Shown here piece by piece: positions 1 to 11,321 of a stretch of 64,000 nt of DNA (its first letter is position 1; each line of letters starts with the position of its first letter). The stretch covers positions 3,100,001-3,164,000 of the forward strand of contig WJXW01000001.1 of NCBI GenBank assembly GCA_015832175.1, in the 5' to 3' direction. The stretch is from Paraphaeosphaeria minitans. Lineage: Eukaryota; Ascomycota; Dothideomycetes; Pleosporales; Didymosphaeriaceae. The translations under genes and the position numbers were made by a program. A model generated the notes under the pieces. The model did no database searches, was not told the origin of the DNA, and saw only the letters and a program-made list of their open reading frames with translations.

Positions 1-2311
1 ACCTAGACTGTTTCGCGATACGATAGCTGAAGAATAATGAAGCGCATAGGCTGAGGACGTTAATTTACCTCTGGCACTTTTGCACTCACCCAGCATGATC
101 CAAGTACTGTACGTTGGAATTGTTAACACCTGCAGTGTTCCGAGCCCTTTTGATAAGCATATCCCGTCGATGTGTGTAGCCACTCTTTATCATCGTTTTT
201 GTGGCACTGAAAGCTCAGTCTGGTTCTCTTTGGACGAACCTTGAGATCCATTGAACACTCTTCGCAGCGCTTGCGCTGTCCTGTACTAGGAATTACGCCA
301 TCTGTATTGAAAACATGCCGAGTTCCGATCGGGTCGTCTCCCGAGGAATATCGCATATCACTTTCGCAGAGTTCCATATTCACGTGCGATGTGCTCAAAT
401 TTATGGTCATCTTCGCACTGTGGCTATGTTGGTCTGCATCAGCATATTGCGGCAGCGCAGCTTGTCGCACATCACCTGTGTGGCAGCAAAATTTTGCCTC
501 ACCGGTTGATGAATTCCTCACTCCCTCGAGTACAAATTCGAGGATCCATTTGGCGAATACTAGTATGCATACAACGTGAGCGGTGATGCAAGTTAAATTG
601 CTTAAGGTTTAGCGCTGATTCACCCTTGAGGGTGAAAGACTACACAGGACGAGCAACACAACAAAAGATTGACAAGCTGCCGAAGGGTGACTAATGAAAG
701 GCTGTGGCAATAACATGAACACTAAGTTCTCGGTGGTGATGGGCGATACTTAGTAGTGTGGTAGAGCCGTGATGTTGCGTAGTTCAGAACTCTTATCTAC
801 AGTACGGTACCGTACGCGATGCCTTGAAGCACTCTTTGAAAACTTGGCTCTCTTAAGCTATGCTTCATTCACGCCTTCGTTCAGCATCACAGCTAGATGA
901 TAGAAATTTCGAATAGCGTTGCCTACTCTGTTAATGAGCTATAGAATATACAAAAGGCAGCATCGGCTTTATTCAAGGAACGTTTCTTTTGCTTGCTCAG
1001 ATCAGTTCTATTTAGTGCTAACCGTGTCACATCACGTGCGAAGGAACTGATAGTCCTTTCCCATCGTCACTATGTCCCGAAAAGCACTCACAGCCTCATC
1101 GGCGTATGGCACGATATATCTACAGTTAAATCCAGGAGAAGTTTCTCTAAAGCGTTCGTCTTAATACTATTGTTTGGGAATAGAAGATTACCTTTTCGAG
1201 CCGGTTAGAACCTTCGTTGATGCATTGTACGCATTGAAAAGCCTTTTTATTGATGGTGTTAACAAAGGATTCAGGGTGCTTTGGCCTATCATCTACAAGC
1301 AAAAAGATACACTTGGAACCTTGGTTTCCGGGAACTATTTCGGAAACATACTGTTCTGCTGAAAATAGTGACGACAACTTGCTTGAAACGGCCCCCGACA
1401 CTTTTTCGAAGCTTGAGCTGATTAGTTGGTTAATCCCCTCCAATGACGTTGTAATTCTACTTTCTTTCGATATCATAATACATTTTTAAGCTCATCTTGG
1501 TACCCAGGATGATGGAGGCGCCATTCCTCTGCTGTCGAAGATGAACCTCCGGAAGCTGGACCTCTACGTGAACCTTCCTGACCAAGCTTCCGAACACAGC
1601 AACGCGCTCCGAAGAGATTTTACGAGCGGCTCGAACAATCCTACACTAGAGAGGCGTTAGTCGATGGCTGCTGCAACTTAGATTGCGGATACGATATCGC
1701 AAAAGCAGAAATACCCATTCTAGTGGCTAACGCTTCGCATTTCACGCGCGTTTTACATGGACAGATTTAAACTGTACAACGCGTACACATCATTTAAGTT
1801 GAGCCGAAAAACGCGACCGAGTGCCGCTGATGAGAAGTACTGCGTCTTCGGAAGAATGAATTGGCGGTGGAACAGATCCCGACCCCTTCAAGCAGAGCTA
1901 TCGTTTGAGGCGGAGAGCTAGAATGGCCCTCATTCATATACACATCGCACTTTACAAGTAAGGACTACATAGACTGTTCCACTCAAGGATTAAGAGCATG
2001 GGCATCAACCGTCTGTCTTTCATTGCTCGTTGGTATGTGACAAAGGAATAGGGAATGTACGAATCTGCTCCACGCCTTGGACTCTCTATCAACATGTACA
2101 GGATGAAGTAAAGTCGTTCGGGTGCCTAAATCAAATATGGGGGCCTATCTTCGAATGCCCATTACTCAGAGGATACCGCTATCGCCAAAGATCTCTGGAC
2201 GCACACACTCCCATTATCTATGTTCGGGATGAGACCTTCCTGTTCTCCTGGCACCGCATTCCAGAGAGTATGCTCTATCCGCTCCGACACGCCTGCTAGC
2301 AACCGACCCAT
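1..2311. other. gene-poor left end, possible coding relics
   Basis: No gene model can be built here. Two short stretches read more like protein than chance. The minus strand at 1147-1476 gives a 109-residue open frame rich in ordinary residues, without a recognisable domain. The plus strand at about 1509-1659 gives a Leu/Arg-rich stretch ending in a stop. Neither has a convincing start, splice partners or a known family. They may be relics of decayed genes, in keeping with the broken genes immediately to the right. Confidence 0.3.
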
Positions 2312-3242
2312 TTACCGACTAACAAGCAGCGGTCTTGACACAAAACTCAATACAGAACCGTCTTTAATCTTATACTCTAAGAGCATGGTTCCGTTCTCCA
2401 ACCTAGTTCCTTAAAAATTGATGTGCTGCTGATCTGGGCGCAAGCCTACTTTGCCATGAACATATGCCTTGAGATAATCAACCGTGTCCGTTGGATTAAC
2501 TTCGCAACTCATTTCGGCTTTGTACAGCGGCTGAACAAAGATCTTGATCAAGATCTTCATAGTTTGGGATGTACAGTGGTGGCGATAAACTAAGTCCCTC
2601 CAGTACTGGGAGAAAGGGACGAGCGGCTCTGTTCCGAAGAAAGACTTATAGATGGCGGTCATGGTCGTGAGGCCATTCTCGCGTTGCTCGGCCTGCGATC
2701 CACCCAATCCGGAAGGGTCGTGGTGGATGGTCAAACCTAACGCGGATTGAAGGCTGGCGTAGAACTTGGTGTCGAGAATGGCTGTATGCCACAACGAATC
2801 CACTGTTAATAGTCAGTACGAAGCTGAAATACCTATATTTTCAGCTTACTGGTAGGCGTGGGGCTAATCTTTGTTCCTTCTGTGTCCACCACGAAGACCT
2901 TGATCACAAGCAGTCTTCGGAACTCTTCAATCGCACACTCCGCCGAGATGAGGGAAGCTTGAGCCAGCATGGATGCCTCTGTGTTCAGGGCATCAGAGAA
3001 AGCGTTGCTGAACAAGAAATTCACGGCAGCAGTAGAGAGATGCTGGCGGTAAATTTCGATATGGGCATCTGTTGAGAGTGAGCAATTGCATCTGCACATG
3101 TTCCGTGGTTGATATTACTGGAAACACCAGAGTCAGAGTGATACTCTTCCTCGGATAGAGCGACAAGGGAATGGCTTGTGCGAAATGACATATCAGGACG
3201 TGTTGCTGTACCGTCCGTGTTTGCCGTCAAGGTTCGAGGCAT
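2312..3242 (-). pseudogene. ubiquitin-like-domain protein, premature stop
   Basis: Three exons can be joined: 3242-3119, 3068-2850 and 2802-2312. The introns are 50 and 47 nt with GT-AG ends and good branch points. The joined frame is 278 codons and is interrupted once by TAA at 2411-2413. The N-terminal part is a helical region of unknown function. The last 80 or so residues follow the ubiquitin fold: an initial beta strand (MKILIKIFVQ), a TDTVDYLKAYVHGKVGLRPDQQ segment equivalent to the ubiquitin helix and PDQQ turn, and after the stop a TRLENGTMLLEYKI segment matching ubiquitin's KQLEDGRTLSDYNI. The C-terminus lacks a terminal diglycine, so conjugation is unlikely. The stop lies where the ubiquitin fold needs a residue, and TAA could derive from CAA by a C-to-T change. 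Alternatives are an unrecognised intron or a truncated but expressed protein. Confidence 0.6.
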
Positions 3243-3477
3243 GCGATTCTCTTTAACTCAGGCGTGGCTGCAGAGCTACCTTTGCTGAAAGAAAGTTGCT
3301 CGGCTTTGCGCTTAGGGTTCCCTCGAGTTGAAAGTAAGTGTGAAGTAAGTGGTGAGGCACCAGCCTGGCGTTTTATATACACCGCCTTCCATAACTGACG
3401 CGTGATCTCGTGCATGCAAGAAAGTGAAGGCAAAGAATGACCCGAGCGGCGCGCACGTTTGTTTGATTGGACAAACT

Positions 3478-4284
3478 CTAATTCAAGTTAGAGCTTGGGG
3501 CCAGCAACTCAAGATAGATAGGATTACCGGCGACGCACAGAGTGTTTGACCGGAAGCGCCCGTAAAGACGCCGCAAAAAAAATTCTTTCCACACGCATGG
3601 ACTGAGATAGAAGTTTTCGCCAACACCAGTTGATTCATCTTGGCCTGTTTGATATTGTACTTTGAAGTATCTGGCATAACCTGCCTCGACGATGCACAGC
3701 TCCACTATGCAGCCTGGCTCGCACTTTGCAACTGTAGGATCAGACGCGGCCCTTCTCTTCTGCCGCTTCTGTGTCGCCAGCGGATTCACGAACTCCATGC
3801 TCCTCCCAACCTTCGTCCCCTGCTCACCTATCGAAAGCCACCAGAACAGATCGTTCTACGCAGGTTTCTGCCCAGGAACCTTGATCTGATACGACACCCT
3901 CGCCACCACAGACCCTTGCACCTCGTCCACTGCCAGCGCCTTCACCTCGTTTGTCTCGCTCTTCAGATATAGCGTCACTGATGCCACGCGCTTCATTCAG
4001 CCATCGAGGTCAGATATTCCTTGCATAGGTGGTGTTGACGAGACGAAGTAATCGTGACCGAAAATATGAGTGCAGTATGTGGTGCGCACAGCGCCATATC
4101 GACGCGGACCTCGTCTTTGGTCGTCGTGTTTGGCATAAACGAGAGGGAAGTGATAGAGGCATGAGCCGTGCCTTGCAAAACGTCTTAGGTGACCATGATG
4201 GATGATGTGATTAAATGAGGGTGAAAGGAGCGTGAAGATTTTCCAAAGACACGAGGCCGGCCAGAAAGAATCCGAGAGCGTCAA
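3478..4284 (-). pseudogene. decayed gene of unknown family
   Basis: One minus-strand frame stays protein-like for about 269 codons but carries TGA at 3997-3999 and TAG at 3856-3858. The middle part reads as a beta-rich segment (VASVTLYLKSETNEVKAL, then VVARVSYQIKV). The C-terminal 106 residues, from a Met codon at 3798, are uninterrupted and contain a basic KRQKRRAASD patch. At about 4050-4075 the plausible frame seems to switch across a short T run, so a frameshift is also likely. The gene lies on the same strand as the broken ubiquitin-like gene beside it. I do not recognise the family. Confidence 0.4.
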
Positions 4285-4748
4285 GCTGTGAAGATGGAAT
4301 GCGCTCAGTGGTTTGTATCTGCTCTGAATCTCGTGGAGGGAACATCTATCTTATACATATGTCGAGTACTGCGCTCACGGTAGCACGGGAGATACGTTTT
4401 CAATCACCGATAATTCTGCGATCTCGAATCATTGTGCAATGGTGACAACTACACAGGACGCCTGTCGATTTGCGAAGAAGCTCAAACCTGCGATGTGTGA
4501 TCCGGGTTTGGGAAAATTGCTGCAATGTGAAAGACGCCCCCTTCATTTTGCATTGCGGCTCTGGCGTCGAGAATGCAATGTTGCCAAGCAGTTTGTGATC
4601 GGGCTTGGTGGCATCGCAGATCATAAACAAAGTTGCCGCTCTGTAAGTGGTTCTTCGCATATCTGCCGTTCGAGGTAAGGCTTGATGCACAAAAATTCTA
4701 TAACAATCTGTGGAACTCCGATTGGTATTATGCTGTATGGCCAGCTTT
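4285..4748. other. intergenic, possible minus-strand coding fragment
   Basis: A 96-residue minus-strand open frame at 4400-4690 ends with a CSCHHC cysteine cluster. It might be the relic of a metal-binding protein, but it has no start context, splice partners or recognised family. Nothing else was seen. Confidence 0.2.
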
Positions 4749-6320
4749 CTAGAATTTCGTCCGCCAATCCCGCCCTACAGCTACAATGCGTGTCAACAAG
4801 AATGCCAGGAAAGCCGCCATGTAAGAGGCTCCAGCGAACACGATCAACCCGGTGAACGCACCACCGCTCGCATTTATAATCGCACCTGCAATGGGAATGC
4901 TGACAAGCACAGCGAGAGACGAGATTGAAAACGTAGTCCCACTCCTTTTGCCATAGTCTTCGGTCTTGCAAACTTGTCCGATACAAACAGGCGTCAAGCT
5001 GATTGCAGCCCCAGACCAGAATCCAAAGATCACGGCGAAAGCTGTTATGGCTGCCTCGCTTGCGCCTGAGGTGAGCCAAAGCGCGAAGATGAAGGTCGCG
5101 CATGTGAACGAAGTGATGCACATAACGTTGAAGTAGCCAAATCGGTCAGCGACATAACCTGGGAGTGCGCGACCAGGTATAGCGCCAGCATTGAGTAGAG
5201 CAGACAACCGGAATGCGTGCTGCGGTTCAACGCCTTGGTAGATTGCGTACGAAGAGATGTACGTGTACGGTATGAAAACGGCGAATTCGACGAGCCACAC
5301 TGCTAATGTAGTGAGCGCGTAGTTTGTGTCCTTCAGAGCCTTCAGATCAATCGAAGCACCGGCCTTCTTATTGTGTGGAAGCCTTTTTCGGAGGAGCCAG
5401 CAAGCGAAAGCCCCGGCTATAAGGCAGATGAAGCCCACGATACGAATAGCCCAGCCGTATCCGATTATTGGAGCAGCGTATAGAATGATCAACGGAAATA
5501 CGATTCCGCCAGTACCGCCCGCGGTGCAAGCAATACCGGTGGCAAGGGCTCGACGCTTGGTAAACCAGTGTCCAATCGTCGCAATTGCAGGTGTAAACTG
5601 GCACGAAGCAGAAATACCTCCAAGTACGCCGAAAGTGAGGATGAATTGGTAGTATTCTGTAAGATCGATGGTCAGTCTCCTTGTTTGCAAAGAGGGTATG
5701 TCAGCTCTAACGCACCTTCACAAACACTGAGCAGCATAATAGCAGCTACTATGCCAACGGATCCAGGAATTATCAACAATCGTACATCGTGTGCATCGAA
5801 GATGGGCCCTATGGAATTATCAGCAGAGCATATACCGGCAAACGTAGGGTTACTCGCCGACTTGTGCACCAGTGAAGTAGAGGAAAAAAGCATAGAGGCC
5901 AAAGATCCATCCAATGTCAAACTCTGTATAGTCGCGCAATTGATGTGTCCACACCCAAGCCTGGAGCACACCAACCGTGTTGAGCAACCCCATGCTCGGA
6001 ATCATAGCACACCAGGCTCCAAATACGACCGTCCATGCCTCTCTTCCACCGTCAGGACATTCATCAACATCGTCGGACAATTCCAAAGACCCTACTTTTG
6101 AAGAAATTTGTTGGTCGACTTCTTGCCGACTGGTCATTACAGATGGGCTGGACATCACCCCCACGGACGCTTTGTTTGCCATCGCAAGCGGTTCCTGCAA
6201 TGTTGACGTTTGTCCCAGATTATTCAAGCTCCCCAATATAAAATTAGGTATGAGTTCCTGACGAGCTGTATCGCTCAGAGTGATCAGGTGCTGAGGAATG
6301 TCTGCTGTAGATCTAGGCAC
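4749..6320 (-). CDS. MFS monocarboxylate-type transporter
   Basis: Exons 6320-5858, 5808-5716 and 5656-4749 give 487 residues, in frame throughout. This is a 12-TM major facilitator of the fungal monocarboxylate-porter-like group (TC 2.A.1.13 type), acting at the plasma membrane on an unknown organic acid. The N-terminal cytosolic region of about 85 residues ends in the family signature PDGGREAW, followed by a first TM region (FGAWCAMIPSMGLLNTVGV). The loop after TM2 carries GPIFD, and TM5-TM6 include the GGTGGIVFP stretch. The final hydrophilic tail is short. Intron 2 is canonical. Intron 1 keeps the conserved GAQVGPIFD junction only if spliced with a GC donor (GCGAGT, 5857-5809). A GT donor 12 nt further upstream in the coding strand would also hold the frame but would delete conserved residues. 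Other Met codons in the N-terminal tail are possible starts. Confidence 0.88.
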
Positions 6321-6797
6321 AGAGGACCGCCCTCCCCAAAGGCTGATAAACGAATGGCAACGAACGATTTTGTTATTTTCGGGATCGAAGAGTCCGCGGG
6401 GCGAAGGAATGGTTTAGCGAGTTAAACCATCCTTGGTAAAGCTTAGTGTGAATGGGAGAAAACTAGAATTCGGCTCGGCGCTTCCCGATGGAAAACTATG
6501 TGGCCAGGATTATTTCCTCGGCTGGCGCAACGGTTGACGTCGGGTTGACGTCCGGATGTCTATTGTTAATCCCCGTTCACGGTGTAGAAAGATGTCCAGA
6601 TATGTCTTGACCCTGGTGTATGATCTCTGGCCAGTCGTTGAACGTGGTATATTCCAGTCTGTCAAAGTCTGGATCGTAATGCTAAGGGCTACACAAGGGT
6701 ACACTTTTCCTAAGCGTGACCTGGGATATAGTTCGCCGAGTAATCCCCTTACCACTGCCCAAAGTGGAAATTATCACGTCTCTGTGGAAGATGGCGC

Positions 6798-7118
6798 CAG
6801 GTCATCTTGACATGACCTTAGCGTCGGCGGACATGAGGATTAGGTGCACGTGCTATACTATATACACTTAGCGCAGATACTTGGCATTTCAAACACATTT
6901 CAAACACGTTTTAACCTTGTTTTAACTACATTCTAAAGACCCTAACCTTAGCTAACCCTAGCCTACTAACCCTAATTCTAGCTAATCCTAACTCTTAAAA
7001 GCTAGCTTGTGCTTTAGTGGTATTTAGGCTCATCTGACCTGAAAAGTTAATCTGACATGAGATAAGAGTTTTGTGCGCCGCGTTACCTATTTGGGACTAG
7101 TCATGTTCAGATGACCTG
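6798..7118. mobile_element. MITE-like element with terminal inverted repeats
   Basis: The 19 bases at 6798-6816 (CAGGTCATCTTGACATGAC) match the reverse complement of 7100-7118 (CAGGTCATCTGAACATGAC) at 17 of 19 positions. They bound a 321-bp non-coding segment. A further diverged copy of the same word lies inside at about 7030-7062. I see no obvious target-site duplication, and there is no transposase in the window. The size and non-coding interior suit a miniature inverted-repeat element or a relic of one. The interior contains a telomere-like repeat patch. Confidence 0.5.
6939..7003. repeat. degenerate telomere-like CCCTAA repeat patch
   Basis: About 60 bases read as repeated CTAACCCTA-type words (ACCCTAACC, GCTAACCCTAG, CTAACCCTAATTC, GCTAATCCTAAC), with CCCTAA present three times and near-matches between. 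It resembles a decayed interstitial telomeric tract or a simple satellite inside the inverted-repeat element. Similarity to the fungal telomere unit TTAGGG is direct. Descent from a telomere is inference. Confidence 0.45.
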
Positions 7119-7937
7119 TATCCTCCCTCACGATCCATCGAGTTCTCATTGCTGTGGTTTGCGTCTGAGAAATGCGGCACGAGTAAGACACCTGCGCAGC
7201 AGGCGCAGATACCTAGATATTTTGTTATCTCGTATATGGCTAGTGTGGTATTAAAGTCCGGACTACTGCCATGGATATTCGCGTGTCCGGAGGGTGAGTA
7301 AAAGGAAGAATCGGGGCCAAGGGAAAAGTGCCTATGCTTCTATGCAACCAAGCAGGGCGAGTGTCTATACAATTCCAGGTCTCGCTTAGACCTCTGCGGA
7401 TGATTGACTTCTACGACCCAGTGTGAAGGGTGACAGTCAATCGAAAGATGGCTGTCAGAAGAATCTCCGGGCCAAGCTTGGAGAAACAATCTAATGAATA
7501 TCGCATGTACCGTTTCAGGTGGAGGCAAAACTTAGCCTCGCTGATGATGGCCGCTCAGTCTAGTAGACTCCAGGTAGATGCGACTCTTATCGATAGATCG
7601 AGATGCGTCTCACAAGGCGGGATATATATCGCTCCCTATACCGAGTAATAGCCCCGAATCATTTCGATGAATCGTTTCAAATTCGGTAAAGTTCAAATGG
7701 CATCAAGGGCAACGGTTGTGGGAAATGGATAAATCTCACTTCTGCAAAGAACAACTTCACTGCCAAGTAACGCGCTAAGTCATATACGGCTTAGTCTACT
7801 TTAAGCGACCTTCCCACATTGCCCATGGCGACAGCAACGACGGCCTACGTGCATAAGTCTACAAACAATCTTTGACTCTAATTGCAATTCACGCGGTCAA
7901 AATTCAGGCACCAAACACGAAGTCTCACGAAAGCACG

Positions 7938-8556
7938 ATGACCGCCCAAAACTTCTCAAAGTACTATCCTGCTGAGGATGAGACACAGATGAAGAAGGTA
8001 AGCACGACTAACGTGTGACCTGCGGGCATCAAGAAGATTCATGTTCTACCTGATGCTGATTACATCGAAGGCCCGCAAGACGGCTCAGCCGACCAAGTAC
8101 CGTGGGTCTCTCCAGCCTGGCACAGTACTCATTCTCCTTGCCGGTCGCTTCAGGGGCAAGCGCGTGGTTCTTCTCCGACAGCTATCTCAAGGAGTTCTTC
8201 TTATCACTGGACCCTTCAAGTCAAATGGAGTTCCGCTACGACGTGTCAACCACCGCTACGTCATTGCAACCTCCACCACTGTCGACATCACTGGGGCCGA
8301 TGAGGAGGTCCTCGATCGCGTGAGCAAAGACGAGTACTGGGCCCGAGAGAAGAAGGAGGGCAAGGGCGAGGAGGCGTTTTTCCAGGAAGGTGAGGCTCCG
8401 GCGAAGAAAGAGACGGACCCGCAGCGTATCGAGGACCAGAAGAAGGTTGACAAGGCCATCATGAGCAACGTTCGCAAGGTGCCCGATCTGCAGTCGTACC
8501 TGTCTGCCACTTTCAGCCTCAGGGGCGACGAGAAGCCGCACGAAATGGCCTTCTAA
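7938..8556 (+). CDS. RPL6: 60S ribosomal protein eL6
   Basis: Exon 1 at 7938-7997 encodes 20 residues ending QMKK. An intron of 73 nt (7998-8070, GTAAGC ... GAAG) follows, and exon 2 runs to 8556, giving 181 residues. The protein is a cytosolic large-subunit ribosomal protein. The core PTKYRGSLQPGTVLILLAGRFRGKRVVLL is diagnostic of eL6, followed by the GVPLRRVNHRYVIATST segment and a lysine/glutamate-rich C-terminal part ending in the family's QSYLSATFSLR region. The length is close to yeast L6 (176). An early intron right after the short N-terminus is normal for fungal ribosomal protein genes. Confidence 0.95.
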
Positions 8557-9168
8557 GCAATCCCGCAAACGAGAGAAGCGAAATTTCTTCCCATATAGTT
8601 CGGAAAGGTTTTAGAGATACCCAGTCATGCCTAGCTGCTTTGCAAGCAAGAGCACGAAGACGAATACACGAAATACGAGCAGACGATTTTGGCGTAGATC
8701 CAATGCGGCAATTTTTCTGACACAGCAGAAGTAACACTAGTCACGTGGTGATCCGTTCACACAATCCTGCCGCTTCCCTTCAACGTGCTTGTTACACACG
8801 GATTCTAGTGTCGCTGACTGTAAGCTGCGTTAGTACATCGGAATTCATGTTGCGGGTAAAAGGACACCACGTGTAGAAGTCTGGTCTGCTGATGCTGTCA
8901 CTTTGTGTTGCGTGCATATAGCGTTAATGAATAGTCTTCACCATTGCAGGAGTCGGAATAGGGAGGACCCTGGATCTGGGTTAATCTGATAACTCTTTCG
9001 TGCTTGCTACTTTCGTGTTTGCTCAGACGGAGGATCAAAGATCAAGGTATTTACGAATCAGCATGCAATAAGCCTTGGCATGGTCGGGCCATTGACCTCT
9101 CACCTCTATTCAACGCTGACATGTCCTCTTTGGAGATGTATCTCATCTAACCGGGGTATCATAGTTCC
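8557..9168. other. intergenic between convergent RPL6 and SDR genes
   Basis: This is 3' flanking sequence of two convergent genes. No additional gene, repeat or RNA was recognised. Confidence 0.5.
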
Positions 9169-10403
9169 TTAATTCTCTTTCTTCTCGACCATGCCCGCCT
9201 TCTTGACCGCGGTATCCATCGCGCTCCACCGCCTCAACAGCGCCTGTATACCCACGGGAAGCGCGCCCAGTGTCTCCGTATGCTTCGCGTACAACGGCAG
9301 CGAGACCTCGCCGCTCACGCCCTTCTCAACCAGATCAATAATACTCTTCGCGACCTCAGCCGGGGAGACGACCGGGCCGAAGAAGTTGCTCGGCGTCTTG
9401 AGGTTCTCGAACATCTTCGTACCCATTTGGCCTGGCGTTACGAGTATGGTCTTGATCTCCTTTGCGTCTGGGTTTTGAGAGAGTTCGGCGCGCAGCGACT
9501 GGTGGAGAGCGAGGAGAGCGGCTTTGGAGGCACTGTAGGAGGATAGGTTGGCGGCGCCGAGGCGGCCGAGGACTGAGGAGACGGTTACGATGGTGCCGCG
9601 GCGTTCACGGATCATGTGGGGGAGGATGGCGCGGAGAGTGTTGAAGTGTGAGAGGGTGTTTGTGCGGAAGGTTCTGTCTGATGTTAGTAGATGCAGTGGA
9701 CTGAGTGGCAGAGACATACTGCTCGACATCTTCGGGGGTCGAATCGAGGATCGACTTTGCGCGGACTATACCGGCGTTGTTGATGAGGATGGTCGGGGCG
9801 CCGAGCTGCGGATGGTTAGCATTCGATTTCGTATTCACGAAATCGGGGACGTACGTCTTCCACAATCTCAGCAACAGCCGCCTCGACCTGCTTTGCATCG
9901 CCTACGTCGCATTGGTAGTAGAGGACGCCCTTCTCCTCGGCCTCTTCGTCGTCTACCTTCTTCATGTCCAAAACAGCCACGTTGGCGTTGCGCATGCCGT
10001 ATGTGTCGGCTAGCAGGCCACCCAAACCTTCTACGCCACCTGTGACGACGATGACCTCCTCGCTCAGATCAACCTCCCTCGGTGCACCGTACGCGAGCCT
10101 GTCGCTAAAGATGTTGAAGATGCCAACCGAGCACATGAGCAAGGCCCATGCGATCGCAATGCGCATCTCAAGCGCATGCCATGCCGTGTACTGCGCGCGC
10201 AAGCATAGGACGAGCACGCACGATACAAAGGGATGGAAGACGGTGTAGCCCAGCACATAATGGAGCAGGTCGATCGTGACATAGCGATGCCATGGCTCGT
10301 CGGGCGTGTCGAACTTGCGCGGAAGCGACACATTGACTTCCTTGAGCTTTGAGGCGCTCATAGTGGGCGGGCTGCAGTGTGCTGAGGAGGTGTGCTGCAT
10401 CAT
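9169..10403 (-). CDS. membrane-anchored short-chain dehydrogenase/reductase
   Basis: Exons 10403-9855, 9805-9720 and 9673-9169 join in frame (379 residues from the first Met). A second Met at 10361 (MSASKLKE) is an equally good start and would give 365 residues. After a hydrophobic N-terminal region with one or two membrane segments (HPFVSCVLVLCL and IAIAWALLMCSVGIF) comes a classical SDR: the nucleotide motif TGGVEGLGG, the acidic residue after beta-2 (VLDMKK), suggesting NAD preference, NNAG, the catalytic serine in VSSVLG, and YSASK with the Tyr/Lys pair. This layout resembles the retinol dehydrogenase-like SDR16C/RDH10 group on the ER or lipid droplets. The substrate is unknown. Confidence 0.88.
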
Positions 10404-11321
10404 GTCCGACGTTTGGCGGGGCGCGTAGTCGCGTCTTGAAGGGGCGGGGCCAATTGCGATGATGTAGGCAACTAGTAAAGCGAGTGAAGCTATCCAAGAG
10501 TTGTGGAGGAGGCAGAAGACGAATCTATAGAGTGAGAATGCAACAAGGGAGACATGGCGCTCTTATTCTCTGCCGTTGGCGTGGTGTCCTGAGGTTCAGT
10601 ACGTTTCATCCTCAGGGCTCAGGCACATCCCAAAGGGTCCCTGCTCCCCATCACATCCGAAAAGGTCCCTGCTCCCCATCACATCGCTCCGAATGATGCT
10701 CCAGCTAGCTACATGACTTCGCGCATCGCGTCAGACCATCACGTACTTCACATCAATGCTAGAACAGGCGCATGCGCGCCTGATAATATCCAATCATCAT
10801 CTTGAGACGTCTAAATCGACTCAGCTGCCTCTTAACTTGTGCTGCCATACCTATCGCTGCGTACGAGCTTGGTGGTAATGAAGCAACGCAAAACGACTTG
10901 AAATGTGACCACGGAGCAGCTCTCGCGTCCATCTCATCATCCAGCTAATCTTACAGTGTAGCTTCCAGTGCAATGCTCGTGGTGGCACCTTCCTGCAGAC
11001 CTCCAACATGCGCGCCCGATGCTGTTTTCCAGTGTGTGAGCGGGTGTCAGTTCTTGCCCTTCGTATCAACACCACCTGCCATAGGAACCAGCACAATGAC
11101 GATACAAGAGTATCATCGCTCCCTCACGCAGGCAGCCACGTTTAGCGCTCGTAAATACTCTATCCTGCTGCCTACTTTCTTCATCTCACCACATTGTCAC
11201 TCGGCATCAGTTCCAGCGCCCAATTGTTTCCACGACATACGTACCCCGGCATTGCCTTCGATCCGTCTCTGCTCTCTTACCCACCTTTGTCATTACAACA
11301 GCTTCTTCCACCCGTGAGAGC
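10404..11321. other. divergent intergenic region with short direct repeat
   Basis: This region separates the 5' ends of the SDR gene (minus) and the large secreted-protein gene (plus), so both promoters should lie here. It holds a perfect 22-bp direct repeat (10636-10685) described separately. No coding region was recognised. Confidence 0.5.
10636..10685. repeat. 22-bp perfect direct repeat, 28-bp period
   Basis: The word GGTCCCTGCTCCCCATCACA, continuing TC, occurs at 10636-10657 and again at 10664-10685. It lies between the divergent promoters of the SDR and the large secreted-protein gene. It could be a duplicated regulatory site or a simple slippage product. Confidence 0.6.

Larger units (their letters stand above)
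6321..7937. other. intergenic with a small TIR element
   Basis: No gene is supported. The stretch holds the inverted-repeat element at 6798-7118, described separately. The rest shows only short chance open frames. Confidence 0.5.

Noticed and set aside
4621..5121. 166-residue minus-strand frame overlapping the MFS transporter
   Set aside because: Wrong frame within the last transporter exon; Cys/Arg/His-rich nonsense composition.
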